Assembly: GCF_008389435.1 (NCBI RefSeq)
Contig: NZ_VUYS01000003.1
Span: 62,001 to 126,000, forward strand
Reading direction: 5' to 3'
DNA: 64,000 bases
Source of the DNA: Candidatus Nitrosocosmicus agrestis
GTDB lineage: Archaea; Thermoproteota; Nitrososphaeria; Nitrososphaerales; Nitrososphaeraceae
The position numbers were made by a program, and so were the translations under genes. The notes beneath the pieces were generated by a model, which saw nothing but the letters and a program-made list of their open reading frames with translations, was not told the origin of the DNA and did not search any database. Positions 1 to 9,267 of the stretch are shown piece after piece (within the stretch, counting starts at the first letter, position 1; every line of letters begins with the position of its first letter).

Positions 1-722
1 ACACCTGAAAGATTTCCGGATATAATTATTTCTCTACCAAACGATGATGAAAATGAAACTGGATTGAGATTAGATATAAAAAGCATCCAAGGTGGAAAAT
101 TGTCATTTGGAAATAAAGCAGTGCTTGCGAACATTAAAGGTAAATTTATAAAATTCGATATAACCGTTGGAATCTGCCAGTCAGAACTGGTCATCGTTAG
201 AATGAGATATATGGAAGATAAACCCAAACTCAGCAGCAATAATGAAATCATGAACATTATGATTCCGTACGCGTCTGGGATTTGAACCCCTAAAATTATC
301 ACTCCTAGAAATACTATAGGTACTTGAAGCATACCTCTTGAAGTAGCTCCAAATACTTTTGATAGGAAAATAATATAGTTCCTCGTCGGAGAGACCATAA
401 TTCTTCGAACATATCCAGATTTCTTGTCTTGGATTAAGCTTAAGGAACTAAACATTCCTACAAACAGCATAGATGTAGAAAGTTGACCGGCAAGCAAAAA
501 TGCAATGTAATTGTCGGTATGAAAAAAGTCTTGAAGGAATTCGAGGGGTGCAAAGGCAAAACTACTTCCAAAGAATACTATCCATAATAGTGGCTGTACT
601 ATACTGAGTACGATTACGGCAGGATTTCTGAAAGTATTTTTTATTTCTCTTACATAAAGACCAATGAATTGATTAAAAGACCTAACGATTTTAAACAATG
701 AGATCGATTTTTTATTGTCCAT
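1..722 (-). CDS. ABC-2 type transporter permease (partial, runs off window)
   Basis: This minus-strand frame starts with ATG at 722 and stays open to the window edge, giving about 240 residues without a stop. It begins MDNKKSISLFKIVRSFNQF and has several hydrophobic segments, typical of ABC-2 (DrrB/NodJ-like) permeases, with the characteristic cytosolic stretch QDKKSGYVRRIMVSPTRN between membrane helices. It would form the membrane part of an exporter for a drug, lipid or polysaccharide in the cytoplasmic membrane. It lies 19 bases downstream of the ATPase gene on the same strand, so the two form an operon. The substrate cannot be told. The C-terminus is outside the window. The plus-strand reading frame at 64-285 is a shadow of this gene. 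Confidence 0.88.
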   Translation of the reverse strand, partial: MDNKKSISLFKIVRSFNQFIGLYVREIKNTFRNPAVIVLSIVQPLLWIVFFGSSFAFAPLEFLQDFFHTDNYIAFLLAGQLSTSMLFVGMFSSLSLIQDKKSGYVRRIMVSPTRNYIIFLSKVFGATSRGMLQVPIVFLGVIILGVQIPDAYGIIMFMISLLLLSLGLSSIYLILTMTSSDWQIPTVISNFINLPLMFASTALFPNDNFPPWMLFISNLNPVSFSSSFGREIIISGNLSG

Positions 723-741
723 TTTCTTATTCTTGGTTATG

Positions 742-1740
742 TTATCGTACAGTTTCAATCTCTTCAAATCTCTTTCCGGTGAGCTGAAGAAATATTGACT
801 CTAAATTGGGTTTTTCGATCTTAATTGATTCTATATTATTACTGTTGTTAACCGTAATTTTTGAAATCAATTCTGACAAAATAGTCTCAGCGCTATTTAC
901 TCTAAACCTTAGTTTCATTGATTTATCTATATCTGGTTTGATACTCTCTGCATCTTTTGGCAATCCAATCTGAGAGATTTCTAATATTCCTTCAATTTTT
1001 AGCAAATGGTCAAATTCAAATGTATTAAAAAAGGATATTTCAATGATGTCTCCCATAGAAAGCGATTTCAATTGTGTAGGTGATCCTTTCGCAATGATTT
1101 TGCCATTGTTTATGATTGCTATGTTGTCGCATAACGCATCTGCCTCTTCGATATAATGCGTTGTAAGAAAAATTGTAACTCCATACTTAGAGTTAATATT
1201 TTTAATTAGCCTCCATAATAGTTTTCGAGTACTTACATCTAGTCCAATCGTAGGTTCATCCATAAATAAAATTTTAGGATCATGCAACAAGGCCATTATG
1301 ATCTCTAGTTTTTTTTTCATTCCCGTCGATAATTTCCCAACTCTTTTTTGGTCTACATCTTTTAACTCCAAGTATTCAAGAAGATTAGTAGCTTTTTCCT
1401 TCCACCCTTTACCTATATTGTGTAACCTTGCTTGAATGTGTATGTTCTCCATTACTGTCAATGACTCGTCCAGTATCACTTCTGAGGAAATCCATCCTAT
1501 GTTCTCCCTAACTTTAAGTGATTGTGTATCTGCATCATGACCCGCAACATACGCCTTCCCTTTGGTCGGTTTGGTTAAACCCGTTAATATCTTTATAAGC
1601 GATGTCTTGCCTGCACCATTAGGTCCCAGTAATCCGAAAATGCTCTCATACTTTATTACTAGATCCAAATTATCAATCACCCTAAGGGAACCATATATTT
1701 TTGAAATCCCTTTGCATTGTATGGCGAGATTCTCAGTCAT
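742..1740 (-). CDS. ABC transporter ATP-binding protein (DrrA/CcmA-like)
   Basis: The protein has the full ABC ATPase set: Walker A GPNGAGKT, signature LSTGMKKKLEI, Walker B ILFMDEPT and the H-loop histidine in FLTTHYIEEAD. The length (about 332 residues) and the extra C-terminal domain after residue 230 fit DrrA-type exporter ATPases. It would energise the ABC-2 permease encoded immediately downstream. I chose the ATG at 1740 (MTENLAIQ), the usual family start; an in-frame TTG at 1761 would add seven residues. An AT-rich, TATA-like stretch lies just upstream around 1775-1795. Strong as a family call; the transported substrate is unknown. Confidence 0.92.
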   Translation of the reverse strand: MTENLAIQCKGISKIYGSLRVIDNLDLVIKYESIFGLLGPNGAGKTSLIKILTGLTKPTKGKAYVAGHDADTQSLKVRENIGWISSEVILDESLTVMENIHIQARLHNIGKGWKEKATNLLEYLELKDVDQKRVGKLSTGMKKKLEIIMALLHDPKILFMDEPTIGLDVSTRKLLWRLIKNINSKYGVTIFLTTHYIEEADALCDNIAIINNGKIIAKGSPTQLKSLSMGDIIEISFFNTFEFDHLLKIEGILEISQIGLPKDAESIKPDIDKSMKLRFRVNSAETILSELISKITVNNSNNIESIKIEKPNLESIFLQLTGKRFEEIETVR

Positions 1741-1831
1741 GGGGGAAATATACCGAACCAAAAAATGCTATCATTATTTAATTTTCTAAACTAGATAAAT
1801 ACTTTGGTCCTATTTGGACCAAATAAACAAG

Positions 1832-3290
1832 TCAGTTTAACATGTATGGTATATCTGAACTACTAGTGGGATAACTATACAAAGTACTATTTCTAAGGTC
1901 AGAAGTAGTCAATCCTAGCTTGATTGCAAGCGAAAATATGTTAATTACTTCTTCTGCATGAGGACCTATCAAATGTGCACCTAAAATTTTGTCTGTTTCG
2001 TTATCAATTAATACTTTGAATCCGGAACAAGTTTCACACATGCGTTTCGAAGTGTACCCATTAGAAGTATCTTGATAATTTACTCGAAAGTTAAACCCGC
2101 CTTTCTTGAGTTCCATTTCATTCTTCCCAACGGATGCTAACGCTGGAATGGTAAATACCACTCTTGGTATCTCATCATATTTCGCTTTAACCGTGTTTCC
2201 ACTCAGCAAATTACTAGCAACAAGTTCTCCCTCAAACCCTGCCTTGGGAGTTGCATTTGGATTTTTACTTGCGACAACATCTCCTGCCACGTAAACATCT
2301 GGATTTGATACACTTTGTAAGAAATCATTAACCAATATCCCATTAGACGAAGATTTGACATTGCCTTTTTCTAGATTCAAGTTTTTAATGTTTGCTATTC
2401 TTCCAGCACCATGTACGATCAAATCCGCCGAATTGAATTGACTGATATTTTTCCTTCCCATCAATGGTTTCGGGATTCGAATTAACCAATCGAGCTAAAA
2501 TTCCTTCACTCCTATCCTCTAATTTTGATTTTTGGATACTTTCTATTGTGGTGTTCATAATCACGTTAATTCCAACGTCCTTGCATTTTTGTAAAAGAAG
2601 TTTCACTAAAACCGGATCAAAATGATTCAATGGGCTCTAACCTCTATGTATTATAGTTATCTCTTTTACTCCTGCTCTAGCTGCAATATGAGCGAATTCA
2701 AATGATATAAATCCGCCTCCAATAAAAATAATTTTATTTGGCAATTTCTTATGCTCAAAGGCGAGAAATTGATCGCTTGTTGTAATCAATTCCGAACCTT
2801 TCATCATCAAGTCAACAGGCTTTGTCCCAGTGGCTATTACTATTTTTTTCCCATAGATGGTTGATTCCCACTCTACCTCTGAATCGGAATTTCTTTCCGA
2901 GCGTCTTATAATTCTTATATCATTTGAACCTTTAAACTCTGCTTCGCCGTGATATGTATGGATACCGTCCTTCATGTAATCATTTTCTCTTTGGATTACA
3001 AAAGGTTCTGTAAAATTTTTCTCGAACCGAATTAAATTTGACCACTGTATTTTTAAGTACTCTGGAATAAAGATGCCTTTATTCCGATACCTGGCATGGG
3101 CATCGACAACTTTGGCCGCTTCAACTAGGATTTTTTTAGGCTCACATTCGCGTAATGCACAGGTTCCACCGAACGGAAGGGAGTCAATTATGGCTAGATT
3201 CCACCCTTTAGACCTTATCGTTTGAGCAACAGTAGTTCCCGCAGTGCCAATTCCTATTACTATTAGATCATATTTTTCTTCAGCTTCCAA
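1832..3290 (-). pseudogene. Broken pyridine nucleotide-disulfide oxidoreductase (mercuric reductase/lipoamide dehydrogenase family)
   Basis: Three consecutive pieces reconstruct one flavoprotein of about 480 residues. The first (3290 to about 2640) has the FAD-binding GIGTAG motif, the redox cysteine pair in GGTCALRECEPKK and an NAD(P)-binding GGGFISFE. It stops at an in-frame TAG (2637-2639). Reading continues in the same frame to about 2465, then shifts frame into a third piece with the second FAD motif (VYVAGDV) and the dimerisation domain. The C-terminal active-site motif, normally HPTxxE, reads YPTSSSD, so the catalytic His and Glu are also gone. Nonsense plus frameshift argues for a decayed gene; two sequencing errors are the alternative. 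The first piece starts with TTG. Confidence 0.82.
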
Positions 3291-3649
3291 CTTCTATTGT
3301 TTGAATTCCAAATTATAAAAAAATTCGAACCCGATGGGTAGTATGACCTGAGAAAAAGGTTAAATGAAGTTTACAAGTTTACACTCTTACTTTCTAAATT
3401 TAATATTATCATAAAAATCTTCTTTTTGATACATATTTTTTCTCGAAACTCTTGTATCGCATTTCTGATATGTCAAACTCAGATAGTTTATCTGGAGCTG
3501 TGTAAATTTGTTTAAAATATGATCTAAACAATTTCTAAGGATAAACAATTCTTATGAATTAAAATTTTTTGGTTTTCTATTAGTGCTTTTTGAGAATCTC
3601 TAACAATTATAAACTGTATGTTGTTGCTACTATACCATTAACTAAAAAC

Positions 3650-4990
3650 ATGAACGTTGAAACGTCTCTCAAGAATATTGACGATGGGTGGTATTTTTTT
3701 ATCGATATTGTTGGTTCATCCAATCCAAATTTATCTATCACTTGCCAATTAGAAAAAATCAACAAAATAAAAGGTTTGATAGCGAAATATCTCGAATCAG
3801 TAGGGGAGCCGGCTATTTACAAGTCCTTTACAGGTGATGGTATGTTAATTGTATTCTTAAGGTACGAATATCCTTTAGACCTTTCTATTTTTATTCATAA
3901 AAATATCTTGGAATTTAACTTGGTGGTCTTAGAACCTGAGAAGATTTTTGTAAGAATAGGTATTGGTTTTGGATCTTTTTTGTCATTTCAGGATGGGGTT
4001 CATAAAGAATTTGCCCCATGGGGACATGAACTAGTCTTAGCCAGAAGAATAATGGATATTGCAAGACCAAATCAAATACTTTTGACAGACTTTGCATATC
4101 AGAAAGTTAAAAATGATTATTTGTTTAACAAAAACAAATACGGTTTATGCCTTTATGATAAGGGTAAAATAATGTTAAAGCATCACAATGAACTTGAAAA
4201 TGTTTATTCCTTCTTTAAAGAAGGCGAATATGGCAACAATTCTGATATCGAATTTAGTTTAGATCTCAAACCCCTAATTCTATATCAAAAATTTGATGAC
4301 ACATTTGTAGCACCTATTCAAAATTTTTGTGAAGCAAGATTTGGTACGATTCTGGGCAAATTTCGTGATTTAACTAACCCATCTAAAGGATTGGAAATTG
4401 GCTTATTATCTACAGGTTTAATATATCAAGTTCTTTTTGAGAATGGCCAAGAGTATGTATCTGCTACATATTTGCCCCCTGGAGAATATTGGGAAATCCA
4501 AAATAGTGAGCCCCTTAGCTTGCTAAGTCATCAGGAAAAGTCATTAAGAAGGCTAAAACAATCAAAATTAGTTAACAATTTCAGATTCCTTATTATGGAG
4601 AAAGAAAAACTAGATAATGATATACGAGACAATCAGAACAGCTCCTTACTTTTCATCAAATGGCATTCTGAAAACAATGTAAATCTGTTCTTTATTGATT
4701 CCTCTGAAATTAACACAATACTTGTCAAATATCCAAAAATAGTTCATAACGTTGGATTGGGCTTTTGGGATGGAAAATATGTACTTCAATTCGGGCCTAT
4801 TATGGAGTACATTAATCCGAAGGATAAAATTCATCCATTGATGAGAAGGCGGTTTTGGCTCCATGCTCATGGGAGTGAAACATATAATCAAACTAGCCAA
4901 TTTTTTAATGAACTAATTAATTTAGCAATAAAAGGCAAGATGATCAAAGTTGATCATAACTACTACAACAAAATCATAAATGGAAAATGA
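3650..4990 (+). CDS. Class III nucleotidyl cyclase-like protein with unknown C-terminal domain
   Basis: Residues 14-180 resemble a class III adenylate/guanylate cyclase catalytic domain: FFIDIVGSS supplies the first metal Asp (19), SFTGDG the second (63), followed by VRIGIGFGSF and GHELVLARRIMDIARPNQILLTD. In the last motif the usual substrate-orienting Asn (VNxAxR) is a Val while the Arg is kept, so activity is uncertain. Residues 200-446 are a domain I do not recognise, rich in aromatic and charged residues. No membrane segment is seen, so it is probably cytosolic. I chose the ATG at 3650, directly before the domain; an in-frame TTG at 3590 would add 20 residues. It is a single-gene unit. 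Confidence 0.7.
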   Translation: MNVETSLKNIDDGWYFFIDIVGSSNPNLSITCQLEKINKIKGLIAKYLESVGEPAIYKSFTGDGMLIVFLRYEYPLDLSIFIHKNILEFNLVVLEPEKIFVRIGIGFGSFLSFQDGVHKEFAPWGHELVLARRIMDIARPNQILLTDFAYQKVKNDYLFNKNKYGLCLYDKGKIMLKHHNELENVYSFFKEGEYGNNSDIEFSLDLKPLILYQKFDDTFVAPIQNFCEARFGTILGKFRDLTNPSKGLEIGLLSTGLIYQVLFENGQEYVSATYLPPGEYWEIQNSEPLSLLSHQEKSLRRLKQSKLVNNFRFLIMEKEKLDNDIRDNQNSSLLFIKWHSENNVNLFFIDSSEINTILVKYPKIVHNVGLGFWDGKYVLQFGPIMEYINPKDKIHPLMRRRFWLHAHGSETYNQTSQFFNELINLAIKGKMIKVDHNYYNKIINGK

Positions 4991-5211
4991 TTTGGTTTTT
5001 TTAAGAATAGTACTTTAATGTATTTGTTTTTTAATTTTTTTGATAAGTTCAATGGATCTATCAAAACATTAATGAAAATATCTTCACCGAGTCAGTGCAA
5101 TCCAATAAATCTATTTCGCCTATTGATACATCAGCAAAATCTTAATCAAGTATTTTTGTATAAAATTATCAATTAGATAATACTTTTATTAGCACAGGTG
5201 AAATAACAAGT

Positions 5212-5493
5212 ATGGATTTCATTAGCCATAATCTCAAAAGGATGAATCAAAAATTTACTGTAAATTCTGCCGATCTGAATTTTATTCCAAAGAAAAATTT
5301 GTCTGAACTCGAGCAGTTGAACAATAAGATGATGGATTCCATGCGTATTAAATTACAAAACCCTGATGGAACATATGGTGACCGCAGCAGTTTTCAAAAA
5401 ATGGTTGATCAAACCCTTGGCCATGATTTATCCATAGTTTCGGAATTGACAAGAGATTATCTCGAATCTAAAAAGAAAAAATTGGATGAGTAG
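5212..5493 (+). CDS. Small hypothetical protein (93 aa)
   Basis: A 93-residue soluble, charged protein starting MDFISHNLKRMNQKF and ending in a lysine-rich helix (YLESKKKKLDE). The second half looks alpha-helical. No known motif is visible. An AT-rich stretch with TATA-like sequence (ttagataatacttttattag) lies 15-40 bases before the ATG, as expected for a short archaeal leader. It stands alone between the cyclase-like gene and a 750-base gap. Coding is likely from the regular start context and amino-acid make-up, but the function is unknown. Confidence 0.55.
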   Translation: MDFISHNLKRMNQKFTVNSADLNFIPKKNLSELEQLNNKMMDSMRIKLQNPDGTYGDRSSFQKMVDQTLGHDLSIVSELTRDYLESKKKKLDE

Positions 5494-6243
5494 ATCGAGA
5501 TTGACTGAACCGTCAAGTTAGAATAAGGAACTTTTTATTATCTGTGAATGATGGTAAGTGGGCTATATCCACACCTTTTACGATTTTGAATGTATTATAA
5601 TAAAACTAGGCAAATAAGATGTCACCCGAGGTGATCTGACTTTATGGATAGCAATCCAAATTCTAACCCCTTTCAATAATACCTTTATCGGTCTATTTTG
5701 AATATTCTCTACGTTTTGTAAAAAAATCGAGGTTTCATAAGGGTATGGCCTTTTTAATTTTTTCAGAAAAATCTTTCAATTCATTTGAGCAATTTGATTG
5801 TGTATCTATTTGTGTTCTGCCTTTTATTGATAAGTTGAGCCTGATTTTCCCTTGTCTTCATATGCCATCAGTATGTCAAATATCGTATGAAAATACTATT
5901 AATACATTATAATCAATGTTCCTAACAATACTGTCAAAATTTGTTACTTATGAACAAGTTGAAGTCACGCAGTCTGTACTTTTCTAGATCGACGAAAGAG
6001 TATATAAATTAAATGGGTGTAATCTTTTTATTTTCTTACATCCTTTTGGATAGCATCATCAAATGTTATATATGATACTTGGAGAAACTTACTCCAATAG
6101 CTATATGACAATTACAATCTGTGTTGATTGAATTTAATAGTCTGGATTCTCGCACCTCCACCGATTGAATTAACTGGCATTTCCTTCATAGTGGAACTAA
6201 TCGTATATCGTACAAATATGGGGTTGCTGTATAATAATTATAA
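5494..6243. other. Intergenic gap, no gene seen
   Basis: About 750 bases with stops in all frames. Only very short reading frames occur. The end of the gap (around 6228-6240) holds an AT-rich promoter-like stretch for the next gene. I see no RNA gene or repeat. Confidence 0.6.
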
Positions 6244-6759
6244 ATGGAAATTACCATAAAGACATTTATATCATTTTGTTGTTTATACTATGTTTTGTCA
6301 TCTGAAATTATTGGTTCAAAATTGTCTGCTCGTTCTAAAAGTGATCTCATTGATAAAGTGTTTGAAGCAATTACCACAAGTGGTGAAGAGGGTGTTTTTC
6401 AGACCGAGTTGTGTAAATCTTTTTCACTAGATAGTAGAGATGGATCAAGATTGGTGGGTAATTTAGAAAAACAGTCTTTGATTACACGTGAAAAAGCTCT
6501 CTATCGTGGAAGATGGACATACAAATTAGTAGTAAAAAAAACTATATCCATGGAATCTGAAGAGCCACGACCTATCGACGTCAGCATGGTGGAGGGAGCC
6601 CCGTGTCTTTGTTGTTCTTATCAACATTTATGTTCAAATGAAGATGAATCAAATCCATATAGTCCCGCAAAGTGCCAGATTATAGAAGAGTGGATTGTAA
6701 CTTCATTTGATAAATTTATGATAAATCAACAACATGATTCCTCACCAGAATATATCTGA
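6244..6759 (+). CDS. RPC34/C34-like winged-helix protein with Fe-S cysteine cluster
   Basis: Residues about 25-100 form a winged helix (DLIDKVFEAITTSGEEGVFQ then GSRLVGNLEKQSLITR and a basic wing). The C-terminal part has four cysteines in the pattern PCLCC.....C....SPAKCQIIEEW, matching the iron-sulfur signature of RNA polymerase III subunit RPC34/RPC39. Orthologues of RPC34 are known in Crenarchaeota and Thaumarchaeota and have been proposed to specialise RNA polymerase. The 171-residue length fits the short archaeal form. The ATG at 6244 directly follows an AT-rich TATA-like stretch, suggesting a nearly leaderless mRNA. The first 22 residues are hydrophobic, so a later start is possible. 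Family assignment rests on the cysteine pattern. Confidence 0.82.
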   Translation: MEITIKTFISFCCLYYVLSSEIIGSKLSARSKSDLIDKVFEAITTSGEEGVFQTELCKSFSLDSRDGSRLVGNLEKQSLITREKALYRGRWTYKLVVKKTISMESEEPRPIDVSMVEGAPCLCCSYQHLCSNEDESNPYSPAKCQIIEEWIVTSFDKFMINQQHDSSPEYI

Positions 6760-6832
6760 CATTCGATAAACAGTTTTTAAATTAATAAAAATTATTTTTT
6801 TTAATAAAAATAAATTAAATAAAAACCATTAA

Positions 6833-7336
6833 CTACCATGTTGCATTAAATGTCTTTGGAGCTGAGCTAAATCCTGATTCAATTATTGCATTACCGTTCA
6901 CAGACCAATCAATGTTTTGCATAGTTTGATTATTTTGTACAAGATTCATCCTAAAAGCTTGATCCGAAATGGGTGTTTCAATTATTGAACTAATGTTTGT
7001 GTCAGTGTTAGAAAGTAATTGTGGTCTTCCATTTACAGGAATGTCTATAAAAGATTTTGAATACTCCCCTAATGATTTGCCATCGGCAATTAATTCATAA
7101 TCGATCTTTGAAGTTGTTAAAGCTTGACTGGTAGGATTCTTGATATTAAAAACGACATTTAGAGTAGCTGTATTGTTGTCATCAGAAATATCTTTGAGCT
7201 CTACATTTTTGATAATAATGCTCACGGCCTCCAGATCAGGCAAGGTTATTGTTAATATTAACGGTAGTAAGACGATGACTCCTACTATGACTATAACGGT
7301 ACCTATTAATACTAATCTACGTCTGCTTAAAAACAA
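6833..7336 (-). CDS. LEA14-like (WHy-type) membrane-anchored protein
   Basis: A 167-residue protein with an N-terminal transmembrane anchor (about residues 8-32) after the basic start MFLSRRR, followed by a beta-rich domain with the LEA type 2 hallmarks: alternating hydrophobic strands and the N-P turn in NVVFNIKNPTSQAL. Such domains are extracytoplasmic and linked to desiccation or stress tolerance. The start codon is TTG. It diverges from the CopD-like gene at 7424, sharing a short upstream region. A second LEA14-like protein lies at 17424-18071. The role is inferred from the family only. Confidence 0.72.
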   Translation of the reverse strand: MFLSRRRLVLIGTVIVIVGVIVLLPLILTITLPDLEAVSIIIKNVELKDISDDNNTATLNVVFNIKNPTSQALTTSKIDYELIADGKSLGEYSKSFIDIPVNGRPQLLSNTDTNISSIIETPISDQAFRMNLVQNNQTMQNIDWSVNGNAIIESGFSSAPKTFNATW

Positions 7337-7423
7337 TTCTTATCGATTTTATTTGTAAAGTATTGGTATTAAAAAACTTTGTTTATAGTAATATATTATG
7401 GAGAATGCTAAATACATTCGCTG

Positions 7424-7924
7424 ATGAATATTTTTGACCCTGTAATTGTATGGATTCACTTGCTGTTTTCATCAATCTGGGTTGGCGGTGCTGTCTTTTT
7501 GGGGATTGTTTTGGCTCCATTCTTAAAGAAAACCATACCTGATGCAAATCAAAGGGTATCTTTTATGGTTACAGTAGGAAGGAGGTTTAATTACTTAGGT
7601 GGTTCATCTCTAATTATACTTGTAATTACCGGTATATATAACGCTAGGACTTTCTTCAGTCAACCAAATCTATTTCTCGAATCAAATTATGGCTATATAC
7701 TACTGACAAAAATTATCTTGGTGAGTATCATGTTTGCAATATATGTAATTCACATAAAAATTCTAAACAAAAATGTAGAACAAAAAATAGTTGAAAAGGA
7801 TGTGCCAGATGAATATTTTACAATTCTGAGAAAACGAATCATAATACTTGGTAGAATTACGGTTGGATTGTCCATCTCTATTTTGTTTCTGGCAGCGCTC
7901 TTAGATAGAGGTTTTAGTTTGTAA
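7424..7924 (+). CDS. CopD-like integral membrane protein
   Basis: This 166-residue protein has four predicted membrane helices, with histidines at helix starts (VIVWIHLLFSSIWVGGAVF; MFAIYVIHIKIL), as in CopD/DUF2269-type proteins that handle copper or haem in the membrane. The first helix motif WIHLLxxxxWVGGxxF is diagnostic for this superfamily. The ATG at 7424 follows an AT-rich promoter-like stretch (tttatagtaatatatta). Copper handling would suit an ammonia oxidiser, which depends on copper enzymes, but no other copper gene is adjacent. Confident on superfamily, not on substrate. Confidence 0.78.
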   Translation: MNIFDPVIVWIHLLFSSIWVGGAVFLGIVLAPFLKKTIPDANQRVSFMVTVGRRFNYLGGSSLIILVITGIYNARTFFSQPNLFLESNYGYILLTKIILVSIMFAIYVIHIKILNKNVEQKIVEKDVPDEYFTILRKRIIILGRITVGLSISILFLAALLDRGFSL

Positions 7925-7957
7925 CAATTTTAATAGATTCCATGTCTCTCTCCATTA

Positions 7958-8722
7958 TTATTTGAAATTGTTTTGAATCATTAGTGATTTTATGGCCTTT
8001 CCTGTGTATTTGTCATCATCAAGAGTAATTGAAACTTTATCTTTTGTCTTAGGATTCAGGTCGATAATGACGATCTCGTCATCAACCATTACTTCAACAG
8101 TCAATATTCGTCGAGTAAGGGAAATGTCTTTTATTTCCACATAAATATTCATAAGACTGCTTTTATCCTTCATTGACAAGTTCATTAAAAAATATAATGC
8201 ATTGATAAATGATTCTAATAGTGAAAATGTAATTGCTTCATAATCTGTCCTTTTAGTTTGATTGTTTTCAACCTGATTATTTTTTATTTCGTGCTTTTCA
8301 GAACTTTGAGATTCTGATTCTGATGACGATACCTCGTTTACAATTTTTTCTGTAATGTTCCAATATATTTCTCTAGTATCTGAACTGAGTGTGTCAAAAA
8401 TTTTTACAAAATCTTGAATGATTGACTCTATTGATAACTCTAAAACATTATTTTCGAGTATTTTTAACGATACGTTTACAGTGTGATAATTAAATTCGTG
8501 ACCCATGAATTTGGTAAATAGCATTAACCTCCCATATCTTATATAATGATGATTACATCCTGATATTCTATTGACTAATCTTACAAAATAATCCACCGAA
8601 GATTGATTTGTTCCTATGCAATTTAGCTTTGAGATAATTATTAACTTCATGATCTTTTTGAAGTAATGTTGAAATTGATCTGGGTGATCACTAAAATCAT
8701 AATTAACTACTTCTATTGCCAA
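7958..8722 (-). CDS. Hypothetical protein (254 aa)
   Basis: A 254-residue soluble protein that I do not recognise. It starts with TTG (MAIEVVNYDFSDHPDQFQHYF). The first 135 residues are helical and contain a H-H-Y cluster (GCNHHYIRYGRLMLF). A serine/glutamate-rich linker follows (about 135-160, SSSESESQSSEKHE), then a helical and beta C-terminal domain ending LMIQNNFK. It converges with the CopD-like gene 33 bases away. Long open frame and sensible composition make it a real gene. Confidence 0.68.
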   Translation of the reverse strand: MAIEVVNYDFSDHPDQFQHYFKKIMKLIIISKLNCIGTNQSSVDYFVRLVNRISGCNHHYIRYGRLMLFTKFMGHEFNYHTVNVSLKILENNVLELSIESIIQDFVKIFDTLSSDTREIYWNITEKIVNEVSSSESESQSSEKHEIKNNQVENNQTKRTDYEAITFSLLESFINALYFLMNLSMKDKSSLMNIYVEIKDISLTRRILTVEVMVDDEIVIIDLNPKTKDKVSITLDDDKYTGKAIKSLMIQNNFK

Positions 8723-8887
8723 GACTTGTACTTTATCGTTTAAAAACCTGATTTATAATTTTTTGACTTTGACTTTTGCGATTTTTATATTTGGTTAGTT
8801 ATTAGTTACCCCTTGAAGATATCAGAGATAAAGAGTTTAATTTATTATTATCTATTAAAGGCATACATATTATAAGAATTTTATATT

Positions 8888-9145
8888 TCAAGGTCTATAC
8901 CATTTTGAGAATCTATCCTCAGCGGTAAGCTTATTCTTGAATTGTTTCAATAAAAATCCTAAAATAATGTGGTATTTGTAAACGAATGACATTCCAATTG
9001 TAATGATACCTGCCAAAACAAATCTAATCCCAATTTCTTTAAATCCTGCTGTGAATGCATTAACAAACCAATCAATCATTATGAATGCTATCCCAAAAAG
9101 CATTACCAAAATCCCTACTGTAATAAATGCTTTAAATAATGGCAA
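8888..9145 (-). CDS. Small membrane protein (85 aa)
   Basis: An 85-residue protein with two membrane helices (about residues 5-30 and 42-62) and a basic cytosolic tail (LLKQFKNKLTAEDRFSKWYRP). The start is TTG at 9145. It lies 122 bases downstream of the truD gene on the same strand and may be cotranscribed with it. The function is unknown. Confidence 0.6.
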   Translation of the reverse strand: MPLFKAFITVGILVMLFGIAFIMIDWFVNAFTAGFKEIGIRFVLAGIITIGMSFVYKYHIILGFLLKQFKNKLTAEDRFSKWYRP

Positions 9146-9267
9146 ATCTGTCTTTTTTGATATTTGAATTCTCCATCCTAGATGTATCTATTATTGCATG
9201 GCAGATAATTATGTCTATATGTACCTGTCGATTCGTAAATCCAGATCACAGAACTCATTATCGAGGT

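Noticed and set aside
64-285. Plus-strand 73-codon reading frame
   Set aside because: It lies entirely opposite the ABC-2 permease gene, whose frame is open to the window edge and has clear membrane helices.
2637-2639. In-frame TAG considered as pyrrolysine
   Set aside because: The gene has a second lesion (frameshift near 2465), no pyrrolysine genes are seen in the window, and the position is not a known pyrrolysine site.
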